From the NCBI GenBank assembly GCA_016710365.1, contig JADJVW010000001.1, positions 186,001 through 250,000 on the forward strand: a stretch of DNA of 64,000 bases, given 5' to 3'. Shown here in pieces: positions 53,590 to 61,490 of this stretch; the stretch's first letter is position 1, and every line of letters begins with the position of its first letter. This DNA is from Candidatus Caldilinea saccharophila (lineage in GTDB: Bacteria; Chloroflexota; Anaerolineae; Caldilineales; Caldilineaceae). The translations under genes and the position numbers were made by a program. Under the pieces are notes generated by a model. It saw nothing but the letters and a program-made list of their open reading frames with translations, had not been told where the DNA came from and made no database searches.

Positions 53590-54143
53590 CCCGAACAGCT
53601 TACGGCGAGCGCTTGCTCAATCACGCTGACTGCACGTCTGCCACGGTGACTTGCAGCCGTGTGCAGTTGATCGGTTGTCGTCAGCCCGCTCCGTAACGTT
53701 TCCTCAATCGCTTACCCAATTAGTTTCTCGCTGAGACCGCTAGGGGTCTACTTCATGGTTGGGGCAGGAAACGTCCCCGGCGCGGTGCAGCAGAAGACAG
53801 CATGACCAAACCGTGCGTACACCGTGCCGGGGACGTGCCGGGCGCCTCTAACCTGAGTTACCCCCGACCGCTAGTAGCCACATCGGCAATCGTGCGCGCA
53901 ACCGTCGTTGCCGGCAGGCCGGCAAATGTGTTGCATCAATAGGCTCTGGCCGACTGGTCTGCAGGCGTGGACCGGGGTGACGCCGGGGAGCAGTACGCAG
54001 TACAGTCAGATGGATCTCGTTGGGCAGCAAATCGAGAAGGTCATAGAGAGCAAGCGCGCTGTCGTGGGAAATCACGGCGTGAGCGCCGGCGCACAGGCAC
54101 ACAACAATGAGCGCTTCGTAGGGCGAGGCCGGGAAACGCTATA
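53590..54143 (-). pseudogene. Decayed abiEi antitoxin copy
   Basis: Nucleotide and protein similarity to the intact abiEi at 56669-57313 (for example AGAHAVISHDSALALYDL and LLPNEIHLTV), but with frame changes, no start region, and interruption by a 123-bp miniature element at 53743-53865. No abiEii partner is left beside it. Together with the helicase remnant it forms an older copy of the duplicated unit at 55-57.4 kb. Confidence 0.7.
53743..53865. mobile_element. Palindromic MITE, 123 bp, related third copy
   Basis: Flanked by perfect 8-bp direct repeats GACCGCTA (53735-53742 and 53866-53873), and absent from the intact paralogue at ~56870, which shows the empty site. Ends are GGGGTCTACTTCATGG and, on the complement, GGGGGTAACTCAGGTT. 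The inner arms contain the same GTGCCGGGGACG core as the other two elements, but the termini differ, so it is a divergent subfamily. Confidence 0.8.
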
Positions 54144-54194
54144 GGTTGTGTAACATCTGCTGGTTTGTTAGCCGTAGCCTCCAGCGCTAGAGCG

Positions 54195-54551
54195 TCATAT
54201 GGCGATAGCTGGATGAACAGTAATCTCGCGCACAATCCGGCCACCAACTTTGGCCTCGGCCAAGCGCAAGTCATAATAGCTTTGCAGATTCATCCAGAAC
54301 TGTGGCGTTGTACCAAAATAGCGAGCAAACCGTAAAGCGGTGTCCGCCGTTATTCCACGTGTGGCGGCCAGGATGCCTGTGATCCGGTTTGCCGGAACGT
54401 GGAGCGCGGTAGCCAGCGCGTTGGCCGTCAAGCCTAAGGGTTCCATAAAATCGTGCAGCAAAATGTCGCCTGGACTCACCGGTTCAAGTGGCTGGCCGGT
54501 GGCGACATCTGAGAAATCAAGCGTAGCAAGCTCTTCGATACGGATGGGCAT
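54195..54551 (-). CDS. higA: HigA-type XRE antitoxin
   Basis: A 118-residue antitoxin. PGDILLHDFMEPLGLTANAL and LATALHVPANRITGILAATR form the helix-turn-helix, and RYFGTTPQFWMNLQSYYDL is the conserved HigA/VapI tail. The start at 54551 (MPIRIEELATLDF) has AGGAG 9 bases upstream; an upstream in-frame ATG at 54581 overlaps higB. It follows its toxin gene, the usual HigB-HigA order. It would bind HigB and the promoter palindrome at 54854-54882. Confidence 0.85.
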   Translation of the reverse strand: MPIRIEELATLDFSDVATGQPLEPVSPGDILLHDFMEPLGLTANALATALHVPANRITGILAATRGITADTALRFARYFGTTPQFWMNLQSYYDLRLAEAKVGGRIVREITVHPAIAI

Positions 54552-54564
54552 ACGTACTGTTCTC

Positions 54565-54846
54565 CTAATGGTAATCGACAATCTCTACGTGAAACACATC
54601 GCCGTCGGCGAACGTGAAGCAAATGCGCCATTGATTGTTCACACGAATACTCCACTGCCCAGAGCGATCACCGCTTAGTTTTTCCAGTCGATTGCCAGGC
54701 GGCACACGTAGATCATCAATCGTTTGAGCAGCGTTCAACAGCGCCAACTTTTCCGCTGCGCGCTGCTGAATCTCACGTGGGATCCTGCGCACTTCTCTGC
54801 CGGCGAAAATCGCGGCAGTGCTTTTGTTGGCAAACGATCGAATCAT
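54565..54846 (-). CDS. higB: HigB/RelE-family toxin
   Basis: A 93-residue ribosome-dependent mRNA interferase of the RelE fold: MIRSFANKSTAAIFAGREVR, LPPGNRLEKL-type loop (VPPGNRLEKLSGDRSGQWSI) and the C-terminal RVNNQWRICFTFADGD with basic and aromatic catalytic residues. The ATG at 54846 lies just behind a promoter containing an operator palindrome. The gene ends 13 bases before the higA ATG. Length and order are standard. Confidence 0.87.
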   Translation of the reverse strand: MIRSFANKSTAAIFAGREVRRIPREIQQRAAEKLALLNAAQTIDDLRVPPGNRLEKLSGDRSGQWSIRVNNQWRICFTFADGDVFHVEIVDYH

Positions 54847-54853
54847 GGAAGGT

Positions 54854-54882
54854 AGGTTATTACGTTTTCCGTAAAACGTCAA
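54854..54882 (-). promoter_or_regulatory. higBA promoter with operator palindrome
   Basis: On the minus strand, TTGACG (54882-54877), a 17-base spacer and TAACCT (54859-54854) form a promoter. The spacer and -35 contain the perfect inverted repeat ACGTTTT/AAAACGT (54862-54868, 54873-54879). HigA binding there would occlude RNA polymerase. Confidence 0.65.
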
Positions 54883-54969
54883 GGGAGCCAAAACCTGTTG
54901 TGTGGACTACCAACGGGATCTATCGACGTCTGAGCCGCCGCGCCGAACAAACCGGCCGGACGGTGGAAG

Positions 54970-55768
54970 ATGAGTTCGCCATCGGCCGGCGAGATCGATC
55001 TGGGGCGCGGGCGGCAAGCCAGCTTGGGCATACTGGCAGCACGCGTCGAAGCCCTGCGCAAGATTCCGCCGCCGTTGCGCCGCGCCTGCTGCCACAGCGG
55101 GCTGCCGCTGACGGACTGCCGGGCACTGGAACGCAGTGCAGCGGCGTTGCTGGCGCTGCTTGACACGTTTGGGCAGATGCCCGACTACTCTGCCGAACAG
55201 GTCGCCGGCATTCTCTGGGGACTGTACCGGGGCTTCCTGGCAGAACTTTCCATCTTTCGCAAATGAAGCATGCGCCGCCCGCATGTGCAGAGGAAATCCT
55301 GCATGGCTGGCTAGAGGGCATGCGTATCGACGCCATTGCGAATCTGCCGGCGGCGAAAGAGAGCGCGCTGGCCAGGTCCGACGTGACTGCATTCATCGAC
55401 GACTTCTGCGGTGTCTACCTGCCGTGGGCGCTGAACGCGGTGCGCGGGTACGTGGGAGCCATTTCGCCAAACACGCCGCTGAGGGTTGGCTCAGCAGTCG
55501 GTCGGCCATAGCGCATTTCGGTCTGCCCTCGCCCAAGGCGGCAATGTTCTATGCGCTGGGTCTGCGCTCGCGCGAGGCGGCCATGCGCTGTGCCGAGCAT
55601 TACCCGGAGCCGGCAGAATCGCTGCGATTGACGCGTTGGCTGGCCAACTTGGCCGATGATGAGATACAGCGTTGGCAGGTTACGGACATCGTGAGGCGAG
55701 AGGTTATGGCATATCGCAACCTCTTGACAGCGCAGATGGCTCATGACTCGACGCGCGATCGTGGTTAG
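54970..55768 (+). pseudogene. Helicase C-terminal remnant, copy 2
   Basis: Frames 54970-55266 (LERSAAALLALLDTFGQMPD, SAEQVAGILWGLYRGFLAEL), 55263-55490 (CAEEILHGWLEGMRIDAIAN, VTAFIDDFCGVYLPWALNAV) and then a third frame to 55768 (LPSPKAAMFYALGLRSREAA) make one protein when aligned with copy 3. One base is missing near 55265 relative to copy 3, and another shift occurs near 55470. The N-terminal ATPase domains are absent. It converges with the intact abiE operon. The 80 bases before it may contain a fragment of a ribbon-helix-helix antitoxin. Confidence 0.55.
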
Positions 55769-55844
55769 GCGCCCAGAGCAGGACAACGACATAGCCGCGA
55801 AACCCCGACCAGCGCGATCAAGATAGACACCATCTGATAGAGCT

Positions 55845-56672
55845 CTACGATTCCCACGTCCATGTAACCGGGTTCCACGTGCCTGCATGTTGGCGTTGCA
55901 GCACTGGGTTGAGGAATTGCCTGGCAGCGGTCGCGGCCTCGCGAATCTCGCGCCAAGCGAGACCTGTCTCGTCCGCCATTCTACGCAGTGGTTGGGCCCA
56001 ACTGTCAGGTGGTTCTGGCAAGGTTGCAGGCAGCGGATGCGTATCACATGCCTCGAATGTAGCTTGCAGAGCCAAACGCAAGGCCGATCCCTGCAATGGT
56101 TGTAGCCCCGCCAACAAAAGAATATCCACAAGGTCTTTGCCGCGACTGCCTATACCAGTGATGTGTGGTCTGGTGTAAGCGTGCACTTTTTCGGCAAGCT
56201 GCTGTGTTATCGGATAACAGGGCACTACAGATGGAGAAATGTCAGCAAAATCCAGCAACGCCGGCATAGCCAGAAACTGCACCGGCTCCAGCACCGGATC
56301 GCCGACGCCGATGTCCATATGGAATGACTCAAAAGGGCGGCTATCCAGCAGTGCGTGGACGAACAAACGGCTACCACCACCTGGCAGCGCTTCCTGCCTT
56401 GTTCCCGGTTGTTCCACGACAAAACGAAACCAGTCGTCCACGTCCATAGATGCTGCAGTCACCAGGAGTTGATGTAGACCAGATGCAGACTGCCGCCACG
56501 TGATGTCTATGTCTTTCGTCGTACGGGCGTGCTCGCCCAGGCGAAGCTGGATGGCAAGACCGCCTTTGAGCACCCAGGCTTCCGATTCAGCGTAAAGCAA
56601 GCGTGCCAGCAGACGGTCGAAGGCAACGAGTTTGCGCAAGCGAACCAATGGTGCACTCTCCCGTTGGCTCAA
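55845..56672 (-). CDS. abiEii: AbiEii nucleotidyltransferase toxin
   Basis: A 275-residue protein of the type IV toxin family. LKGGLAIQLRLGEHARTTKD followed by IDITW is the nucleotidyltransferase GG...DxD motif (residues ~35-58). The central SVVPCYPITQQLAEKVHAYT and GKDLVDILLLAGL segments are the conserved AbiEii basic and acidic boxes. AbiEii-type toxins modify tRNA 3' ends in studied members. The ATG overlaps the abiEi stop by 4 bases. Appears complete. It gives abortive infection against phage, inferred from the family. Confidence 0.85.
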   Translation of the reverse strand: MSQRESAPLVRLRKLVAFDRLLARLLYAESEAWVLKGGLAIQLRLGEHARTTKDIDITWRQSASGLHQLLVTAASMDVDDWFRFVVEQPGTRQEALPGGGSRLFVHALLDSRPFESFHMDIGVGDPVLEPVQFLAMPALLDFADISPSVVPCYPITQQLAEKVHAYTRPHITGIGSRGKDLVDILLLAGLQPLQGSALRLALQATFEACDTHPLPATLPEPPDSWAQPLRRMADETGLAWREIREAATAARQFLNPVLQRQHAGTWNPVTWTWES

Positions 56673-57313
56673 GGTGCGCAGCCGTGTCTCGAGGGCGACG
56701 AAAGTCGGCGCCGGTGGCGTATCTCATCACCCTTTCCCGCGGTGAGAGCTTGCTCAATCACGCTGGCTGCACGCCTGCCACGGCGACTTGCAGCAGCGTG
56801 CAGTTGATCGACTGTGGTCAACCCGCGCCGTACCGCTTCCTCAATCGCTTGCCCGATCAGTTCCTCGCTGAGACCGCTGGCAGCCACATCGGCAATCGTG
56901 CGCGCAACCGTCGTGACCGGCAGGCCGGCATACTGCGTTGCATCAGCAAGCTCTAGCCGAGTGGTGTGCAGGCGTAAACCGGGATGACGCCGGGAAGCAG
57001 TACGCGGTACAGTCAGATGGATTTCGTTGGGCAGCAAATCGGACAGATCATAGAGCGCAAGCGCGCTGTCGTGGGAAATCACAGCGTGGGCGCCGGCGCG
57101 CAGCCACGCAACAAAAAGGTCTTCGTGAGGCGAGGCCGGGAAACGTTTCAGACGATAGACGCCTGGGCGGAGGCGTTCGAACAGACCGGCTTGCACATGG
57201 TACGACAGCAGGGCATGGCTGAAGCCAGCAGCCCTGGCTTGGGCTGTGGTGAAGTAGCCGGCCTGCGTCTCGGCAAATTGATAGAGCTGATCATGGTCAG
57301 GTGAAGCGGCCAT
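56669..57313 (-). CDS. abiEi: AbiEi transcriptional-repressor antitoxin
   Basis: A 214-residue protein from the ATG at 57313. The N-terminal winged helix (YQFAETQAGYFTTAQARAAG, LLSYHVQAGLFERLRPGVYR) is the AbiEi DNA-binding domain; the C-terminal part (LPVTTVARTIADVAASGLSE) is the antitoxin domain. It is coupled to abiEii through an ATGA overlap. A perfect 9-bp inverted repeat just upstream (57323-57363) is the likely operator. A decayed paralogue lies at 53590-54143. The last 20 residues are basic and less typical. Confidence 0.85.
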   Translation of the reverse strand: MAASPDHDQLYQFAETQAGYFTTAQARAAGFSHALLSYHVQAGLFERLRPGVYRLKRFPASPHEDLFVAWLRAGAHAVISHDSALALYDLSDLLPNEIHLTVPRTASRRHPGLRLHTTRLELADATQYAGLPVTTVARTIADVAASGLSEELIGQAIEEAVRRGLTTVDQLHAAASRRGRRAASVIEQALTAGKGDEIRHRRRLSSPSRHGCAP

Positions 57314-57322
57314 TTTGCGAAA

Positions 57323-57363
57323 TATGTGCAAGAAATAAAGTTTCACTTGAGTCTTTGCACATA
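57323..57363 (-). promoter_or_regulatory. Inverted-repeat operator of abiE
   Basis: TATGTGCAA (57323-57331) and TTGCACATA (57355-57363) are perfect inverted repeats with 23 bases between them, 9 bases upstream of the abiEi ATG. Known AbiEi proteins repress by binding paired inverted repeats in this position. Confidence 0.6.
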
Positions 57364-57404
57364 TTACCCTGACTCTGGCTGAGATGTCAATTGAGGCGAA
57401 CAAA

Positions 57405-58105
57405 AAGCCTACTACCGCACCGCCCTGGCGCCGGCGGACTGTCGAGCGCTGGAGGCCAGCGCCGAGGCGCTGCTGGCCCTGCTTAGGACTGGCGATCAAA
57501 TAACTCAGCGATTTTGCGCATGAAGCCACTGAAAACGACGGCCAAATCCACAAGTTAAATTATCGCCAGTCCTTAACGCGTTCGGGCAGATTCCCAAGTA
57601 CTCTGCCGAACAGGTGGTCGGCATCCTTTGGGGACCTTACCAGGACTTTCTGAAGGATCTCTCCATCTTCCGCGCCATGAAGCATTCACTGCCCACGTGT
57701 GCGGAACAGATCCTGGCCGGCTGGATCGAGGGCCGGCGCGTCGACGCCATTGCCGACCTGCCGGCGGTGAAAGAGGCGGGACTGGCCAGAGCTGACGTGA
57801 CCGCGTTCATCGATGACTTCTGCGGCGTCTACCTGCCCTGGGCGCTGAACGCCGTGCGCGGGTACGTGGGATCGATTGCGCCGAACCTGGTCGCTGAGAG
57901 TTGGCTCAGCAGCTGGTCGGCCATGGTGCATTTCGGTCTGCCCTCGCCCAAGGCGGCCATCTTCTATGCGCTTGGTCTGCGTTCTCGGGAGGCGGCCATT
58001 CGCTGTGCCGAGCATTGCCCGGAGCCGGCAGAGTCTCTGCGATTGACGAGTTGGCTGGCCAACCTGGCCGATGATGAGGTCCAACGCTGGCAGATTACCG
58101 CGTAG
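57405..58105 (+). pseudogene. Helicase C-terminal remnant, copy 3
   Basis: The most complete of the three copies. 57405-57485 encodes ALAPADCRALEASAEALLAL. An 87-bp element interrupts it. 57573-58105 resumes in one frame: FGQIPKYSAEQVVGILWGPY, SLPTCAEQILAGWIEGRRVD, DFCGVYLPWALNAVRGYVGS, LPSPKAAIFYALGLRSREAA. It ends at a TAG at 58103-58105, slightly shorter than copies 1 and 2. The 5' ATPase domains are missing, so the gene is non-functional. Assignment as a helicase tail comes from copy 1. Confidence 0.55.
57486..57572. mobile_element. 87-bp MITE with TTA target duplication
   Basis: Termini GGACTGGCGATCAAATAACT and, on the complement, GGACTGGCGATAATTTAACT form a ~20-bp inverted repeat. TTA is duplicated on both sides (57483-57485, 57573-57575). 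Removing the element restores the reading frame seen in helicase copy 2. A 3-bp TNA duplication suggests mobilisation by an IS5/IS1031-type transposase. Confidence 0.8.
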
Positions 58106-58133
58106 TGAGGCAAGAGGTTATGACGTATCGAGG

Positions 58134-58300
58134 TTACCTGAAAAGCGCAGATGTCTCATGACCCGACGTATGATTGCGGTTGGGCGCCCATAGCAGGGCA
58201 AAGTCATAGCCGCGTAGAATGTCCGAGGCCTTTTCCACACAGCCGTCGAGCTCCGCTTGGGTCACACGGCGGATGGGGTGGGTACGGATGGAGAGGCAAC
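58134..58300 (-). pseudogene. Remnant ending RGYDFALLWAPN, function unknown
   Basis: The minus strand encodes RTHPIRRVTQAELDGCVEKA then SDILRGYDFALLWAPNRN, a natural-looking C-terminus. The same tail (GYVVVLLWAPN-like) is recognisable directly after helicase copies 1 and 2, so a minus-strand gene once followed the helicase in the duplicated unit. No start or family recognised. 58300-58637 shows nothing else. Confidence 0.35.
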
Positions 58301-58637
58301 AGGCATGATGGAAGGATGATGATGCAAATACCTGTATTGAATGCTGGAAACAGAAGTTATCAGCGTTAACCAACAGGAACCGTGCCTGGGACGTGCAGTT
58401 GCCTGATGGGCGTCCATCGCTGGTAGCGGAGGGCACAAACAAACAGGAATTCATAACAAAGACAACCCATCAGAGATCGATACGGTTGTCAGCAAAGCTG
58501 GACGCACCTCATACACATCCAGGCCGATATCTGTTCAACTGGGCAGATAGGGCACATGCTCGAATTCAGCCAACGGCGCTGGCATGAACCAATAGGGATG
58601 CTCGTAGTCCACGCTGGTGAATATGCCAATAGATGCC

Positions 58638-59284
58638 TTAGTGGGCGAAATCCGGTAGGTTGTCGAACGGGATGGCGGTCGGGTCGAGATAATACCAGCG
58701 TTCGCCAACGTAGACACCCGCGTACACATGCGAGGCAGTGGAGGCGCGCCATTCTCAGTATGATGTGCTTGAGCAATCCCAAAGCGGTAGCGCGGATACA
58801 CCATGCGTCCCAGGAGCGTGACAAACAGATGAGCTTTGGAGAAACAAGCAGCCCAAACGAGTTTGCCGTGGCTGGAATAATACGCAGCGTAGTCAAGGAT
58901 CGACGGCCAAGTGTCGGCAACAGAAGAGATTGTCGAATATTCGGCGCCATTATCCTCAACATGAATCTTTAGCCAGTTCCACACCATCCCGATCCTTTCC
59001 CAGACTTCGGTCTCGGTTTCTGCCTTCTTCCAAGGAAAACCAACGGCTGCAAGCAGGGCGTCGGTTGCGGCATTCGCCGATTCGTAGTCTCGAAAGCATA
59101 GGTTGCTCGGTGTTTGGGCTTGCACGCCAGCGCGTACCCAGAAGTTCCACAGCTTGAAGTACAGGACATTCCCTTCGTGTTTGGTGATCATAGACGCCCA
59201 AAGCCGCTGGCGGGTCAGTTTGGCTGCTGCTATTGGCTCAAATGGCCCTGCAGGACTTGGAGATTCTCGGGATGGGCTGACCAT
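58638..59284 (-). pseudogene. Transglutaminase-like protein, frameshifted
   Basis: From an ATG at 59284 the frame encodes GNVLYFKLWNFWVRAGVQAQ and then GKLVWAACFSKAHLFVTLLG with the candidate catalytic cysteine. Near 58740 the sensible reading moves one base: ASHVYAGVYVGERWYYLDPT supplies the histidine and aspartate of a Cys-His-Asp triad, ending at a TAA at 58638. The restored length is about 215 residues. The triad and spacing fit the transglutaminase/peptidase superfamily. The frameshift lies at CC(A), so an indel error is possible. Role unknown. Confidence 0.5.
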
Positions 59285-59503
59285 TCACCGTATGGTACCT
59301 TGTTCATTGAGATCCCCCTCTTCATGGATCGGCGAACCTCCGCAAGAAACGACTTTCATACCTCCAGCAGATGCAAGAGGTGCTCAATCCAAAACCCGCA
59401 CAGCGATGATCTGCCACTGCCACCCTCTATAATTGACCCCAAGAACTGGACCACGTGCTAAAGTGAACCGCAGGGATACAGAGCAGGTGGAGGGGAACAA
59501 ACA

Positions 59504-59794
59504 ATGAGCAAGGAACGCAAGCAGTACAGCCCGGAGTACAAGTTTCGGATGGCGGTGGAGGCAGCCAAGAACGGAACGACAGTGAGCCAGTTGGCGAGCG
59601 AGAGCGGCGTGCATCCGACGCAGATAAGCGAATGGAAGGCGACGCTGATGACGGAGGGCGCCAGTTTGTTCGAGCGGCGGCCAGCAGCCAAGGGTCAGCC
59701 GACGACCAGGACGGAGAGCGAGTTGTATGAGCAGATTGGGCGCCTGAAGATGGAGCTTGAGTGGCTGAAAAAAAAGGCTGCCGGGGTCAGTTGA
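59504..59794 (+). CDS. IS3-family transposase OrfA
   Basis: A 96-residue helix-turn-helix protein: KQYSPEYKFRMAVEAAKNGT and LASESGVHPTQISEWKATLM are the HTH_23-type binding domain, and the C-terminal LKMELEWLKKKA helix is the leucine-zipper-like dimerisation part. A ribosome-binding site GGAGGGG lies 7-13 bases upstream. The last codons overlap the A8 run (59768-59775), where ribosomes would shift to frame -1 to make OrfAB. Confidence 0.88.
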   Translation: MSKERKQYSPEYKFRMAVEAAKNGTTVSQLASESGVHPTQISEWKATLMTEGASLFERRPAAKGQPTTRTESELYEQIGRLKMELEWLKKKAAGVS

Positions 59795-60609
59795 GGCGAA
59801 GCGCCCTGGTTGAACCGGGACGCCCGGCGCTCAGCGTGCGGCGGCAGTGTGAACTGCTGGGGCTGAATCGAGCCAGCTACTATTATCGTGCAGCGTCGGA
59901 AACGGCGTTGAACCTGGAGTTGATGCGGTGTATCGACGAGCAATATCTGAAGACACCCTTCTATGGCCGGCTGCGGATGACGGTGCATCTGCAACGCCTG
60001 GGGTATACAGTCAACCACAAGCGGGTGCAGCGGTTGATGCAGGTGATGGGGCTGCAAGCAATCTATCCCAGGCGACGGACAACGGTGGCGGATGCCGGGC
60101 TGCGGAAGTATCCCTATCTGCTGCGCAATCTCCCGGTCGAGCGTCCCAACCAGGTATGGGCCACCGACATCACCTATGTGCCGCTGGCGCAAGGGTTCAT
60201 GTACCTGGTCGTCATCATGGACTGGTTCAGTCGCTATGTGCTGACCTGGGAACTCTCGAACACGCTGGATGGCCTCTTCTGCCTGGATGCACTGGAGACG
60301 GCGCTGACAATAGGTTGCCCGGACATCTTCAACAGCGACCAGGGCGCCCAGTTCACGGCGCTGGCTTTCACTACTCGACTGGAGCGCGCCGCCATTCGGA
60401 TCAGCATGGATGGTCGGGGGCGCGCATATGACAACATCTTTGTGGAGCGCCTGTGGCGTTCACTCAAGTATGAAGACATTTATCTACATCGGTATGCCAC
60501 AGCCCCAGCGCTGGCAGCGGGGCTTGAACGGTACTTCGTCTTCTACAACCAGGATCGGCCGCACCAGAGTCTCGGCTACCGCACGCCGGCAACTGTCTAC
60601 TGGACCTGA
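59761..60609 (+). CDS. IS3-family transposase OrfB (DDE)
   Basis: A 282-residue catalytic part. The DDE residues are visible: ATDITYVPL (first Asp, ~residue 137), NSDQGAQF (second Asp, ~198) and VERLWRSLKYEDIY (Glu, ~233), followed by YNQDRPHQSLGYRTPATVY. The N-terminal HTH_21 segment (CIDEQYLKTPFYGRLRMTVH) is typical. It is read in frame -1 relative to orfA; a GTG at 59761 could also start it. The frame appears intact, so the element may be active. Confidence 0.9.
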   Translation: MAEKKGCRGQLRRSALVEPGRPALSVRRQCELLGLNRASYYYRAASETALNLELMRCIDEQYLKTPFYGRLRMTVHLQRLGYTVNHKRVQRLMQVMGLQAIYPRRRTTVADAGLRKYPYLLRNLPVERPNQVWATDITYVPLAQGFMYLVVIMDWFSRYVLTWELSNTLDGLFCLDALETALTIGCPDIFNSDQGAQFTALAFTTRLERAAIRISMDGRGRAYDNIFVERLWRSLKYEDIYLHRYATAPALAAGLERYFVFYNQDRPHQSLGYRTPATVYWT

Positions 60610-60973
60610 CCTGTCGCATCAGCCGAACAAGAACGGCCAGCCACTCGCGTTCTCAACAGCGTCGCCTGGTCACGGGGGGTTTGAGTTTATCGCTTTCCTG
60701 GGCAAACTGGTTGCAGAGGACAACAGCCACGACCAACCTCTCGCCACTGAAGTTGTGCGAGAGGGCAGAGATGACGGGCCACCTCTGCCCCAACCACTTC
60801 GCCATCTGCGCGGCGCTCGGGTCGCTCTCCAGCGTTGCCCTATCCTCCGCACAGATGGCGGTCAGTCTATCAGATCCATCTTATTTTCGTCAGTTCGTGG
60901 TCTTGACATTGGGGTCAAGTACACTCATCCCGGATGGCAGCGGCAGTTATGTCGGTTGGTCATGGCACTGCGT

Positions 60974-61405
60974 TTACATCATCGACCAGATTAGGGCTAG
61001 TACCTCTGCGACGTGGTGCGAGGAACCGCCGACGGAAGGTGACGTGTGTATCTCGATGGTTTCGCAGAAAACGTTGTAGACGCGGCGGTCTCCGACTTGG
61101 TTCAGACTGTCGCTGACGAGATCGATTGCCCGTTCTGCGTCGGCAAAGTCCTGGTGCCAGGAGTTGAGAGCGACGATGTCCTGCGTGCTCTTGTGCTCGA
61201 TGAGAACGCGTGCCTTGTACTTGCTCTGGTTGGGTACCCATTCGACGGTCGAAGCTGACCAGAGTCTGTACTCGGTGACATTGGGTTGAAGGTTGTAATT
61301 CCTCTTCTCACCAACGTATCCACCGAAAACCTTCAACCCCGTCAGTGCAAACTCATTGCCTGGGGACATCGTGAGCGGAGCTGTTGGTGGAAATTCTTCG
61401 GACAT
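60974..61405 (-). CDS. Hypothetical protein next to the IS3 element
   Basis: A 143-residue protein from an ATG at 61405 (MSEEFPPTAPLTMSPGNEFA). It has mixed alpha/beta character (LTGLKVFGGYVGEKRNYNLQ, ARVLIEHKSTQDIVALNSWH) and no signal peptide or membrane segment. I recognise no domain. It ends 56 bases from the IS3 right end and lies downstream of the large minus-strand HEPGH protein gene, possibly in one transcript. Real coding seems likely from composition. Confidence 0.5.
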   Translation of the reverse strand: MSEEFPPTAPLTMSPGNEFALTGLKVFGGYVGEKRNYNLQPNVTEYRLWSASTVEWVPNQSKYKARVLIEHKSTQDIVALNSWHQDFADAERAIDLVSDSLNQVGDRRVYNVFCETIEIHTSPSVGGSSHHVAEVLALIWSMM

Positions 61406-61490
61406 GATAAGCCTCCTTGTACATTTGTACTGCAAAGCGAGTGAGTCACGTATGGTTACTCGGCAGCGACGATCAACGCGCCGAGCTATG

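Larger units (their letters stand above)
59433..60918 (+). mobile_element. IS3-family insertion sequence
   Basis: The left end TTGACCCCAAGAACTGGACC and right end (complement TTGACCCCAATGTCAAGACC) are imperfect inverted repeats; both continue with CACG. Between them lie orfA and orfB with a slippery A8 for programmed -1 frameshifting. The element is about 1486 bp because 290 bases of non-coding sequence separate orfB from the right end. No target duplication is evident (ATAA versus GTAC), so the flanks may have rearranged. Confidence 0.75.

Noticed and set aside
54900..54970. Possible FitA-like antitoxin fragment (IYRRLSRRAEQTGRTVEDEF)
   Set aside because: Looks like a ribbon-helix-helix start, but it is only ~25 residues without start codon or partner toxin; too short to list.
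58375..58420. Weak similarity to the MITE core (GTGCCTGGGACG)
   Set aside because: No inverted termini and no flanking duplication could be found.
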